Below, in pieces: positions 45,407 through 54,083 of a stretch of 64,000 bases of DNA. The number at the start of each line of letters is the position of its first letter. The stretch's first letter is position 1. Location of the stretch: the NCBI GenBank assembly GCA_035515795.1, contig DATJAY010000027.1:1-64000 (forward strand), in the 5' to 3' direction. Both the position numbers and the translations under genes were made by a program. Source of the DNA: Candidatus Acidiferrales bacterium. Lineage in GTDB: Bacteria > Bacteroidota > Ignavibacteria > Kryptoniales > JAKASW01. The notes below the pieces were generated by a model. That model made no database searches. It was not told the origin of the DNA and saw only the letters and a list, made by a program, of their open reading frames with translations.

Positions 45407-47404
45407 CTATTTCCCCTCTTCAAACAACATACCGGCGGGAATGACCTCTTTTGCCAGGCCCGGCCCTTCAATGCTTACCTCCAAAGTCATTCCTCCTCCA
45501 GCCTGGAAAAAGCCGACTTTTATGTTGTGATAACCGGCTTTCAAGAAGACATTCCCCGATTGCTCTTCGGGAGCATGAAGGCCGTCGTTCGAAACCACCA
45601 GGTTGTCGTCAATGTATAGGCTTGAGCCATCGTCGGAATTCAAGTAAAAAGCATATGACCCATCTTTGGGAATCTTTATGTAACCGTCATACTCCACTGC
45701 AAAATTCTCGCCGGAATTTTCATTCGGAATCGCGAAGTTTGCCATTGATCCCTTCCTTACCGGAGCCATAGTGTTGAAATTCGGCAGATCCTCCCATCTT
45801 CCTTCGTAATAAGAGTAATTGATTCCCATAATTGGATTTTTAATTTCGATCGCAGGCGGCATTTCGATAGTTCCGGTAGCTTCAAGCACAACCACCGACA
45901 TCGGCGGCATGTCGACGACGAGATCATTTCCTTCAAAAGTGAAATCTGAAAAAGTTTTGGGCATAATTTGATCAGGATTCTCGAAAGTATTTTCTGCGTT
46001 CATCCTGGCTGCGGTCAATATCTTTCCGGATATTTTGTCTCCGTCGAATTTCAGGAACCGTATAGAAATCTTTTCGGACGCATCAGGATCGACGTTGCAC
46101 AACGATATATGCACCCTTCCATCATTATCGAGCGAGGCGGATGCGTTGACAGCTGGGAGTGTGTCTCCTTTAAAAATATATTTGGCAGAGTTCAACTTAA
46201 TCGGAATCATCTCGGCATCCTGGTGCACTTTGAAGAGATCAAAAACGTAATAAGTCGGTGTTAAAACCATTTTACTGCTGTCGGTAAGGATCATCGCTTG
46301 AAGAACATTTACCATCTGAGCGATGTTTGCCATCCTGACGCGGTCGCAATGATTGTTAAAAATGTTCAAGTTGCAGGCAGCGGCGATGGCGTCGCGCATC
46401 GTATTCTGCTGGTAAAGAAATGCCGGGTTGGTTCCGGGTTCGACCGCGTACCATGTTCCATATTCGTCGACTACCAAAGCCACTCTTTTTCCGGGGTCGT
46501 ATTTATCCATGATCGCGCAATTCCTGTCTATCAACTCGTCCATCTTGAGAGTACCTTTGATCGTGTTGAACCAGCCGCTCTCGTCGAAATCGGCCGCCGG
46601 CTTTCTGTTCTCGAATGTGTAGTAATGAAGTGACAACCCGTCGAAGCCGTTCTTCGCCTTCTTCATCAGGACTTCGGTCCAATTGTAATCGCTGCCGCCC
46701 GGACCGCAGGCTATCTTGAAAATTTTGTTCTTCCCATAATTTTTCAGAAATGTCCCGTATCTTCTGACTTGATCTGCATAATATTCAGGAGTCATGGTGC
46801 CGCCGCAACCCCAGCTCTCGTTCCCGAGCCCCCAATATTTTACTCCCCATGAATTTTCTCGGCCGTTCTTCTTGCGAAGATCGGTCATGGGACTCACATT
46901 ATCCGAGTTGACATACTCGACCCACTGCGAAAATTCCTGGACGGTTCCGCTTCCGACGTTTCCGGTTATGTACGGGTCGCAGCCGATCAGCTTGCAGAAT
47001 TCCAGGTACTCGTGAGTTCCGAAGCTGTTATCTTCCGTGACGTCGCCCCAGTTGGTGTTTATCATTTTCGGGCGAAGATCACGTGGACCTACGCCGTTCA
47101 TCCAATGATATTCGTCGGCAAAACACCCGCCGGGCCAGCGAAGAACAGGAACATGGATTTCCCTCAATGCATCGATAACATCCTTTCTCATGCCGTCAAT
47201 GTTGGGAATGGATGAATTTTCTCCGACCCAGATTCCGCCGTAGATACAGTGACCGAGATGCTCGCTGAACTGACCATAGATATTTTTATTTATCTTGTAT
47301 CGAATATTCGAAGCATCTAGAGCAGCGGTACTTTCCTTTACCTGTGCATGCACGGGCAGCACCACGGAAAGAAGCAAAGAGAGAAACATTTCAGGACGTT
47401 TCAT
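45407..47404 (-). CDS. GH51 alpha-L-arabinofuranosidase with C-terminal PA14 domain
   Basis: This 665-residue exported enzyme has a signal peptide ending VHAQ. The GH51 barrel has the acid/base Glu196 in [12 protein letters not shown] and the nucleophile Glu314 in [14 protein letters not shown], plus [14 protein letters not shown]. Substrate side chains with terminal alpha-L-arabinofuranose are expected. Residues about 535-660 form a PA14-like domain ([20 protein letters not shown] and [10 protein letters not shown]). No T9SS tag is present, so it is probably periplasmic. It is 54 bp after the GH31 gene and likely co-transcribed. Confidence 0.9.
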   Translation of the reverse strand: MKRPEMFLSLLLSVVLPVHAQVKESTAALDASNIRYKINKNIYGQFSEHLGHCIYGGIWVGENSSIPNIDGMRKDVIDALREIHVPVLRWPGGCFADEYHWMNGVGPRDLRPKMINTNWGDVTEDNSFGTHEYLEFCKLIGCDPYITGNVGSGTVQEFSQWVEYVNSDNVSPMTDLRKKNGRENSWGVKYWGLGNESWGCGGTMTPEYYADQVRRYGTFLKNYGKNKIFKIACGPGGSDYNWTEVLMKKAKNGFDGLSLHYYTFENRKPAADFDESGWFNTIKGTLKMDELIDRNCAIMDKYDPGKRVALVVDEYGTWYAVEPGTNPAFLYQQNTMRDAIAAACNLNIFNNHCDRVRMANIAQMVNVLQAMILTDSSKMVLTPTYYVFDLFKVHQDAEMIPIKLNSAKYIFKGDTLPAVNASASLDNDGRVHISLCNVDPDASEKISIRFLKFDGDKISGKILTAARMNAENTFENPDQIMPKTFSDFTFEGNDLVVDMPPMSVVVLEATGTIEMPPAIEIKNPIMGINYSYYEGRWEDLPNFNTMAPVRKGSMANFAIPNENSGENFAVEYDGYIKIPKDGSYAFYLNSDDGSSLYIDDNLVVSNDGLHAPEEQSGNVFLKAGYHNIKVGFFQAGGGMTLEVSIEGPGLAKEVIPAGMLFEEGK

Positions 47405-47458
47405 GATAGACCCTTTCCAAATAAGAGATCAACGTGCTAAGGCTAAAACAATTTCTAA

Positions 47459-50293
47459 CTATTTACTTCTTGTTACCTCGATCAACTCGTTCTTATAAGT
47501 AACAGCTTGAACTTTAACATTCTCGGACAGGAAAGACTCCGGATTTTCTTTTCCCATCCAGACAATTCCGAAATTCCGTTCCTTGGGCATCCCAGGGTAC
47601 GAGCCCTTTGTCGGACCGATCGATAATTTCCCGCTTTGATTGTCGTATCTGATCGGTATCATGGCACAGATTCCTTTCTCATAGTCGTTATTCTCATTCT
47701 CGTCTTCATAAAGAGTGAACTCTGCGTCTTTCCCGGTGTAAACGTAAAGAGTTACCTCAGTTTCTTGCTCAGCGTATTGGATCTCACCGCCGACCGGAAT
47801 TATTGAACCTTCGCGGATAAACAGCGGGATTTTATCCAGAGGCGCTTCGGCTGTCATAGTTCTACCGCCATCGAAATATTTGCCGGTATATAAATCATAC
47901 CAACCGCATCCGGTCGGGAGATAAACTACCTTCGCTCGTTCCCTGTAAGTCGTAACCGGAGCGACAAGCAGCGAAGGGCCGAACATGTATTCGTTCGAGA
48001 GATTCACGACATTCTGGTCATGAGGGAAATCCATTTCCAGAGCGCGCATCATCGTATAATTATTCCAATAGACCATTCCGGCCAATGAATAAATGTAAGG
48101 CATCAGTCTGTAGCGGAGGGTAGTCACGCCGACCATGGCGTCGTATTCGGGGCTTCCCTCCGGAGCGACGTTGAAAATCTCTCTGAACGGATACTGACCG
48201 TGCGAACGATAGAGAGGACAGAATGCACCAAACTCGTACCATCTTGTCAAGAGTTCACGCCATTCGTCGAGAGCTTCTCCTTTCGCGTTGATGAATTTGT
48301 TGGGGACGGCAAAGCCGCCGATATCAAAAGTCCAGTAGGGAAGACCCGACATCGAGTAGTTCAGCCCGGCAGGAAGCTGCCCTTTCAAATCTTCCCATGT
48401 GGAACCGATGTCGCCGCTCCAGACGGAAACTCCATAACGCTGTGAACCGGCGTAGGCAGAGCGGCTGAGGATGAATACCCGTTTATCCGGATTTGCCGAC
48501 ATCAGGCCATCATATACACCCCGGCAATGTTCCAAAGCATATGCGTTGAAGTATTCTGCCCCCGGGCCGAGGTAGGTTGGATCCATGATATATTTTCTTC
48601 CATCCATCGACAAATTCGAATTCATATCCGGTTCGTCCGAATCGATCCACCATGCATCGATGCCGAGCGGATAGAGTTTTTCGTCTATCATCTGCCAGAA
48701 CAATTTGCGCGCACCGGGATTGAATGCATCGTAGAATGTCGAAAGGTATCCTTTGCCGACCCAGTCTCTGTTCCCTAAATTTAGATTGCCTAGGTAAAGG
48801 TAGCCCTTGTCCATCATCCTGTCGAAGTTCGTGATGCTTTTGTAGAATTTTGCCCAAACGGAAATCATGATGTGCTCATGGAGTTTATGCACTTCATCGA
48901 CCATGGCCTTCGGATTCGGATAACGCGTGCTGTCAAATTCCATGCTGCCCCACTGATCTTCCTTCCAGTAAAACCAGTCCTGCACGATATTGTCGAACGG
49001 TATTTTGAGTCTGCGGTATTCATTTGCGACCTGTAGTAGTTGATCCTGTGTCGCATATCGTTCACGGCTCTGCCAGAAACCGAACGCCCACTTCGGCGGG
49101 ATCATAGCCTTCCCGGTCAATTGTCGATAACCGCTGATAACGTCATCGAAATTCTGGCCGGAGATGAAGTAATAATCGATCTGATTTGCATATTCGGAAT
49201 ACAAAGACAGATTATTCTGTTCTTCCGGGCTGAGCGGCGTTTTTATCTTCAACGAAATGTATGCTTCTCCGCCATCAGGGATCCATTCAATCCTGATCGG
49301 ATAGCTTTCTCTTTTTTCAAGCTGCAGATTGAAAAGATAGACGAAAGCGTTCCACGATTGTCTCCATCTGTCGACAATCAGCCTACCGCCGATCCACATC
49401 TTGCAATGACCGGAAGAATAAAGACGGAATTTAAACAGCCCTGTGGAATCCGGCTCGAAAGAACCATTCCAAGAAACAATTCCAGTCGCCAAAGAATAGC
49501 CCGTAGGGAATTTCTTCAGGTCGGAAAGGAATTCGTAGTTTATTTCTGATTCATCACGGACAACCGCGACTTTCGATGTGTCGAGCGAATTGCAGTAAGC
49601 TGCTGTTAGCCCGCCTTCTTTCCCGTTTGCATCATAGAGTTTCAGATCCGATAGAGAGCCATAATCTCTTGGGTCGCCAAACTTGGTCCTTGAATAATTG
49701 TCCCATAATATTCCGTAGTTCTTGTTTGAGATCACGAACGGAATAGAAATCTTAGTATTATACTGGTACAGATCGACATCCTGGCCTTTATAGTCAAACA
49801 ATCCTTCCTGCTGCTGACCGAGCCCGTAGAACGCCTCATCTGATGTAGATTCAAACTGCTGGCGGATCGTGAAAAGATCTTTGTTCTCAATTGTGACAGG
49901 CTCGATTGTTTTGCCGCCGTCTTTGATTTCATTTAGAATTGGTTTCCCTATAGAATCGCAGAAAACCAGGGCGCCGGTCTTGGTGGAAATTCTCACCTGT
50001 AATGAAGCCGTCTTTAGTACCAGGGTGTCGCCCGATTCTTGTGTCTCATATTTTACGGCAGGGAACTCCTGCGGTTCGACCATTAAACTTTGCACGGCGG
50101 GAAAGGAATCCGAATTCACTGCACTTACACGAATTATTCTGTCAGTGACGGGTACGACACGAATCAGCTTCGCGCCGTTCTTGACAGTATCTGTTACCGG
50201 AACAATAATTCCGTTTTTGGTCGGGCTATACTGTTTTTGGGCATATGCCGTCAAAAAGGTCATACTCAGTAAGAAAACCACAGACATTTTCAT
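47459..50293 (-). CDS. GH31 glycosidase with inserted PA14 domain (alpha-xylosidase-like)
   Basis: This 944-residue exported enzyme has a signal peptide ending AYAQ. An N-terminal beta-domain is interrupted by a PA14-like insertion (about 225-370, with GSFEPDSTGLFKFRLYSSG). The GH31 barrel carries the nucleophile Asp551 in WWIDSDEPD and the acid/base Asp628 in WSGDIGSTWEDLKGQ. The C-terminal beta-domains include YTGKDAEFTLYEDENENNDYEKG. A PA14 insert in GH31 is known for Bacteroides alpha-xylosidases of xyloglucan loci, so alpha-xylosidase is more likely than alpha-glucosidase. It heads the operon with GH51. Confidence 0.9.
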   Translation of the reverse strand: MKMSVVFLLSMTFLTAYAQKQYSPTKNGIIVPVTDTVKNGAKLIRVVPVTDRIIRVSAVNSDSFPAVQSLMVEPQEFPAVKYETQESGDTLVLKTASLQVRISTKTGALVFCDSIGKPILNEIKDGGKTIEPVTIENKDLFTIRQQFESTSDEAFYGLGQQQEGLFDYKGQDVDLYQYNTKISIPFVISNKNYGILWDNYSRTKFGDPRDYGSLSDLKLYDANGKEGGLTAAYCNSLDTSKVAVVRDESEINYEFLSDLKKFPTGYSLATGIVSWNGSFEPDSTGLFKFRLYSSGHCKMWIGGRLIVDRWRQSWNAFVYLFNLQLEKRESYPIRIEWIPDGGEAYISLKIKTPLSPEEQNNLSLYSEYANQIDYYFISGQNFDDVISGYRQLTGKAMIPPKWAFGFWQSRERYATQDQLLQVANEYRRLKIPFDNIVQDWFYWKEDQWGSMEFDSTRYPNPKAMVDEVHKLHEHIMISVWAKFYKSITNFDRMMDKGYLYLGNLNLGNRDWVGKGYLSTFYDAFNPGARKLFWQMIDEKLYPLGIDAWWIDSDEPDMNSNLSMDGRKYIMDPTYLGPGAEYFNAYALEHCRGVYDGLMSANPDKRVFILSRSAYAGSQRYGVSVWSGDIGSTWEDLKGQLPAGLNYSMSGLPYWTFDIGGFAVPNKFINAKGEALDEWRELLTRWYEFGAFCPLYRSHGQYPFREIFNVAPEGSPEYDAMVGVTTLRYRLMPYIYSLAGMVYWNNYTMMRALEMDFPHDQNVVNLSNEYMFGPSLLVAPVTTYRERAKVVYLPTGCGWYDLYTGKYFDGGRTMTAEAPLDKIPLFIREGSIIPVGGEIQYAEQETEVTLYVYTGKDAEFTLYEDENENNDYEKGICAMIPIRYDNQSGKLSIGPTKGSYPGMPKERNFGIVWMGKENPESFLSENVKVQAVTYKNELIEVTRSK

Positions 50294-50603
50294 TTTATTC
50301 TACCTTTGCTCTTGGAGTTGAAAAAAATCGGACGAAACGATTTTGAAAGAATGTAGCAGTAGCTGCGCGACTCCTCATGAATTCAATTTACGCAATTCGA
50401 GTAAGAAATTAATGAGTTTGCAAATCAAACAAAATGATTCAAATGCATCCGTTCACAAAAGATTGACCTCAATATTATGGCCAGTACGAATCTTATCTTA
50501 TTACTTCTCGACAAATTCCCGTTGATCCGCCTTATCTCCGAATTCTTAATGAAACAACTTTTTGTTCATTGTGCGGGCACGGTGGTGAGTTTATATTGAT
50601 GCC
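50294..50603. other. Divergent promoter region between GH31 and the TPR gene
   Basis: About 310 bp between two divergently transcribed genes, AT-rich near the TPR gene. It must hold promoters in both directions, but I found no clear operator, hairpin or sigma-factor site. Confidence 0.5.
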
Positions 50604-52448
50604 ATGAGAAGAACACTGACGGCAATTCTCCTTCTAACACTTGCATCTTTTACTTACTCGCAGAGTCTGCCCGTGCCTTCGGCAAGTACTGAAGAGCTTA
50701 ACAAGCTCAGAATTGCCCAGGCTCTCGAGCAGGCAGGTGAATACGAAAAAGCCCTCGACTTTTATCTGCAGCTGCATCAATCGTCGCCGGACAACTTTGT
50801 CTACTTCGACGGACTCCGGCGAGTTTATATGAACTTGAAAAGGTACGAGAGCGCCAAGGAATTGCTGAATGATAGATTGCAGAGTGATCCGTCCAATGTT
50901 GTCATGTTGTGCCAGCTTGGCGATGCGTACTTCAAGAATGGCCAGCAGGACTCGGCATTGGTGATATGGAACAAAGCGCTGACAATTGATCCGAAAAATC
51001 CCAATGTTTATAAAGCAGTCGCAAACACGATGGCGGAGAATAGACTTTTTGACAAGGCGATAGATGTTTACCGAAACGGCGAGGTTAATTCCAATCAGAC
51101 GTTTACGAATGAAATAGCGCGGCTTTATTTTCTTAACGCGAATTACGCCGGCTCATTACGCGAGCTCCTGAAGCAGCTAAAAACACAGCAAACCACCTAT
51201 ATCTTGTCAAACATAGAGGTGCAAATAGCATCGTACGGTTCGAGCAAGGAGGCTCTCAATCAGTTCACAGGCGAGATGGAAAAACAGGTTGTAGAAAACC
51301 CCGACAATAGAGACTACAGACGGCTGCTCAGCTTTATATATATGGAGAAAAAAAATTACGCCGCAGCTTATACGGCATACAAATGGCTCGACAACCATTC
51401 CAGTGCGCCCGGATCGGAGCTCCTCCAGTTTGCCGTCAGGGCATATAACGACGAGGCGTATGAAGTGGCATCGAACGCATATAAGGAAGTTTCTACTCTA
51501 TCCAAAAACAATTCCATTGTCGTCCAGGGTTTGTACGGATATGCGAACTCGCTTCAGGAGCTCGGGGAGAATAAATATACCGAAGGCGACGGCCCATGTT
51601 CCACAACGGACACTTTAGCCGAACTTGATCAAGCCCTGTCGACATACGAAACAATCATAGAGCAATATCCGAATACGCAATTCTTGAGCTCCGCGGTTCT
51701 GAATTCTGTCGGCTTGAAGATGAAATATTTTCATGATTTCGCCGGCGCGGGAAAATTACTGTCCGACCACAGAGATCGCGCTGGCACCGATGATTGGACC
51801 ATGGCACGTATCCGCTTGTGCATGATGGAAGGAAAATTTCAAGATGCCTTCAACACATCGTTAGGAGTCATCCAGTCGAGCCCAGCGGCGGACGAAAGCG
51901 TGCGTGATAAAATAAAATTTCAAGCTGCACTTGCCCTTTATTACCTGGGCAACTACGACAGCTCCGCTTTTTATTTAAGCGAGATAAGTTCCAATCCAAT
52001 GTCCGACGCCGCTAATGATGCTATTCAGCTTTTGAATACGATTACAAACAACCGCGGCAACCCGGCGGCGCTGCGGGAATTCGCTTCTGCCTCGGCAATG
52101 GAAGAATCGGACAAAATTCCTGAAGCCGCTTCTGCCCTTGAGAAAATTCTGAACGAATATCCGAATGTTCCATTGGCGGACAACGCGCGATTTGATTTAG
52201 CGTCCGATTATTGCAGGATGGGAAACGTAGACGCAGCTTTGAAAAACTATTCATTGCTTGCGGAGGACAGCACCGGGATATTTGCGGACAGAGCGGACTT
52301 AAGGATCTGCAGGATTTATCAGACGACGCTGCGTCAAAATGAAAAGGCAATTTCAGAATACGAAGACTTCTTGGTCCGATTCCCGAATTCAATTTATCAG
52401 AATCGAGTCCGGGAAATCCTGAGAAATCTGCTAGGGGAAGATTCATAG
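50604..52448 (+). CDS. Secreted tetratricopeptide-repeat protein
   Basis: This 614-residue protein has a signal peptide ending FTYSQS. It is composed mostly of TPR-like helical hairpins: QALEQAGEYEKALDFYLQL, CQLGDAYFKNGQQDSALVIW, FDKAIDVYRNG and, near the end, DYCRMGNVDAALKNYSLLAE. TPR arrays mediate protein contacts. The gene belongs to the same strand as the next conserved secreted protein, 82 bp away. Similar TPR plus conserved protein pairs occur in Bacteroidota, but no partner function is known. Confidence 0.85.
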   Translation: MRRTLTAILLLTLASFTYSQSLPVPSASTEELNKLRIAQALEQAGEYEKALDFYLQLHQSSPDNFVYFDGLRRVYMNLKRYESAKELLNDRLQSDPSNVVMLCQLGDAYFKNGQQDSALVIWNKALTIDPKNPNVYKAVANTMAENRLFDKAIDVYRNGEVNSNQTFTNEIARLYFLNANYAGSLRELLKQLKTQQTTYILSNIEVQIASYGSSKEALNQFTGEMEKQVVENPDNRDYRRLLSFIYMEKKNYAAAYTAYKWLDNHSSAPGSELLQFAVRAYNDEAYEVASNAYKEVSTLSKNNSIVVQGLYGYANSLQELGENKYTEGDGPCSTTDTLAELDQALSTYETIIEQYPNTQFLSSAVLNSVGLKMKYFHDFAGAGKLLSDHRDRAGTDDWTMARIRLCMMEGKFQDAFNTSLGVIQSSPAADESVRDKIKFQAALALYYLGNYDSSAFYLSEISSNPMSDAANDAIQLLNTITNNRGNPAALREFASASAMEESDKIPEAASALEKILNEYPNVPLADNARFDLASDYCRMGNVDAALKNYSLLAEDSTGIFADRADLRICRIYQTTLRQNEKAISEYEDFLVRFPNSIYQNRVREILRNLLGEDS

Positions 52449-52530
52449 CTGCAGTGTATACGAATCAACATTTACGGATTATGTGTCATCGTTCAAGAGA
52501 TGGCGAATAATTGCAATCGCAGGTGATAAA

Positions 52531-53796
52531 ATGAAAAGATTTGCTTTTTTGTTCTTGATCTTTTCGGCAACGGCCGTTTTCGGCCAATCGAAACTTCTTA
52601 TTTACATGGATCTCAAGCAAACCGACGATTTGAAGGCTTACGGCGTGGCATACTATGCACTCCAGCATGGCATCGAAGTCGACTGGTTGCTGAACTACCG
52701 CGGCGGTTCGTTTATGATGGACGACAACGATGTCATTGCAAATGAATGCAGAATACGCGGCGTCGCGTTCGACGAGCTGACTGCCGTGGAGTCATCTCAA
52801 ATTTACGCCATCGTCCAGGATGTGAACAATAATATGGACGTTGTGCGTCTCGAGAAAGCCCCAAAAATCGCCGTTTATATTCCGCCGAACTACAAGCCAT
52901 GGGACGATGCAGTGACTCTTGCGCTGAATTACGCTCAAATCCCATTCACGCAGGTTTGGGATGAGGAGGTGCTCGACGGCAAACTTTCACAATACGACTG
53001 GCTCCACCTTCACCACGAAGATTTCACGGGGCAGTACGGGAAATTCTATGCTTCATACAGCAATGCGCCATGGTATGTCGAGGAGCAAGCAACTTATGAA
53101 AAAGAAGCTCGTAGGCTCGGATTCAAAAAGGTCTCCGATGAAAAGAAAGCGGTTGCGCTCGCAATAAGAAACTATGTGGGGCAGGGCGGCTTTCTGTTCG
53201 CAATGTGTTCGGCGACAGAGACGCTCGACATCGCGCTCGCCGCCCAGCACACGGATATCTGCGACGTTATGTTCGACGGCGATCCGCCCGATCCCGATGC
53301 GCAGGACAAACTCGATTATTTGCAGTGTCTGGCATTCCAGAATTTCAAGCTGGTGATGAATCCGTATGAGTACGCCTTCTCGGATATCAACGATCCTCCG
53401 AACAACATGGTACAGTTCCGCGACCCGACCACGGACTACTTCACGCTGTTCCAGTTCTCCGCAAAATATGATCCGGTACCGACAATGTTGACTCAGGATC
53501 ACGTTAACGTGATAAAGAATTTCATGGGGCAGACTTCGTCATTCAAGAAAAGCTTGATCAAACCTAATGTCGTGATCATGGGGGAAAAGGAAGGCACCGG
53601 GGAAGTGAAGTACATCCATGGCGATTACGGAAAGGGGACCTGGACATTTCTCGGCGGTCACGATCCTGAAGCGTACACTCATCTGGTCGGCGATCCACCT
53701 ACCGATTTGTCTCTGCACAAAGACTCGCCGGGATACAGATTGATTTTGAATAATATCTTGTTCCCGGCAGCAGAGAGGAAACCGCAGAAGACATAA
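52531..53796 (+). CDS. Conserved secreted protein often mislabelled asparagine synthetase B
   Basis: This 421-residue protein is counted from the ATG at 52531 (AGGTG nearby) because it then begins with a signal peptide, MKRFAFLFLIFSATAVFGQ. It contains no glutamine amidotransferase or AsnB catalytic motifs. The sequence has QTDDLKAYGVAYYALQHGIEVDWLLNYRGG, abbreviated here as LKAYGVAYYAL and WLLNYRGGSF, then LHHEDFTGQYGKFYASY and GGFLFAMCSATET. These match a Bacteroidota/Ignavibacteria family that databases call asparagine synthetase B without biochemical basis. The function is unknown and periplasmic or outer location is expected. Confidence 0.78.
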   Translation: MKRFAFLFLIFSATAVFGQSKLLIYMDLKQTDDLKAYGVAYYALQHGIEVDWLLNYRGGSFMMDDNDVIANECRIRGVAFDELTAVESSQIYAIVQDVNNNMDVVRLEKAPKIAVYIPPNYKPWDDAVTLALNYAQIPFTQVWDEEVLDGKLSQYDWLHLHHEDFTGQYGKFYASYSNAPWYVEEQATYEKEARRLGFKKVSDEKKAVALAIRNYVGQGGFLFAMCSATETLDIALAAQHTDICDVMFDGDPPDPDAQDKLDYLQCLAFQNFKLVMNPYEYAFSDINDPPNNMVQFRDPTTDYFTLFQFSAKYDPVPTMLTQDHVNVIKNFMGQTSSFKKSLIKPNVVIMGEKEGTGEVKYIHGDYGKGTWTFLGGHDPEAYTHLVGDPPTDLSLHKDSPGYRLILNNILFPAAERKPQKT

Positions 53797-53891
53797 GAAG
53801 CCATTGGCTCATCCTGCTTTCGACAAGTCCAAGCAGACTTTCAGCCAGCAGGTGGCTCCTTATGATTTTTGCCCGAGCTACTTGAGCAGGT

Positions 53892-53908
53892 TTATTTAGA
53901 CTAAATAA
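53892..53908. promoter_or_regulatory. Inverted repeat upstream of cassette copy 2
   Basis: TTATTTAG and its exact complement CTAAATAA flank a single A. It lies 96 bp after the preceding gene and 176 bp before gene A copy 2. It could be an operator, or with the following TTTTCC a weak terminator. Confidence 0.4.
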
Positions 53909-54083
53909 GTTTTCCGGTTTTCTTCTTGATATTTACACCATGGCTTGTTAAAATTTAGGCATAGATATTGCCAGAGGGCAAATGAAGTCAGGGAGCCCGA
54001 AGCACGAAGATTCACCTTACGATTGTTTCAACTTGAAGCTGAGTAGTTTTGAAACATTACTTGGCATCAAAGGAGTCTTTGAG

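Noticed and set aside
52531-53796. Asparagine synthetase B
   Set aside because: The protein has a signal peptide and lacks the N-terminal Cys amidotransferase and the PP-loop synthetase motifs of AsnB.
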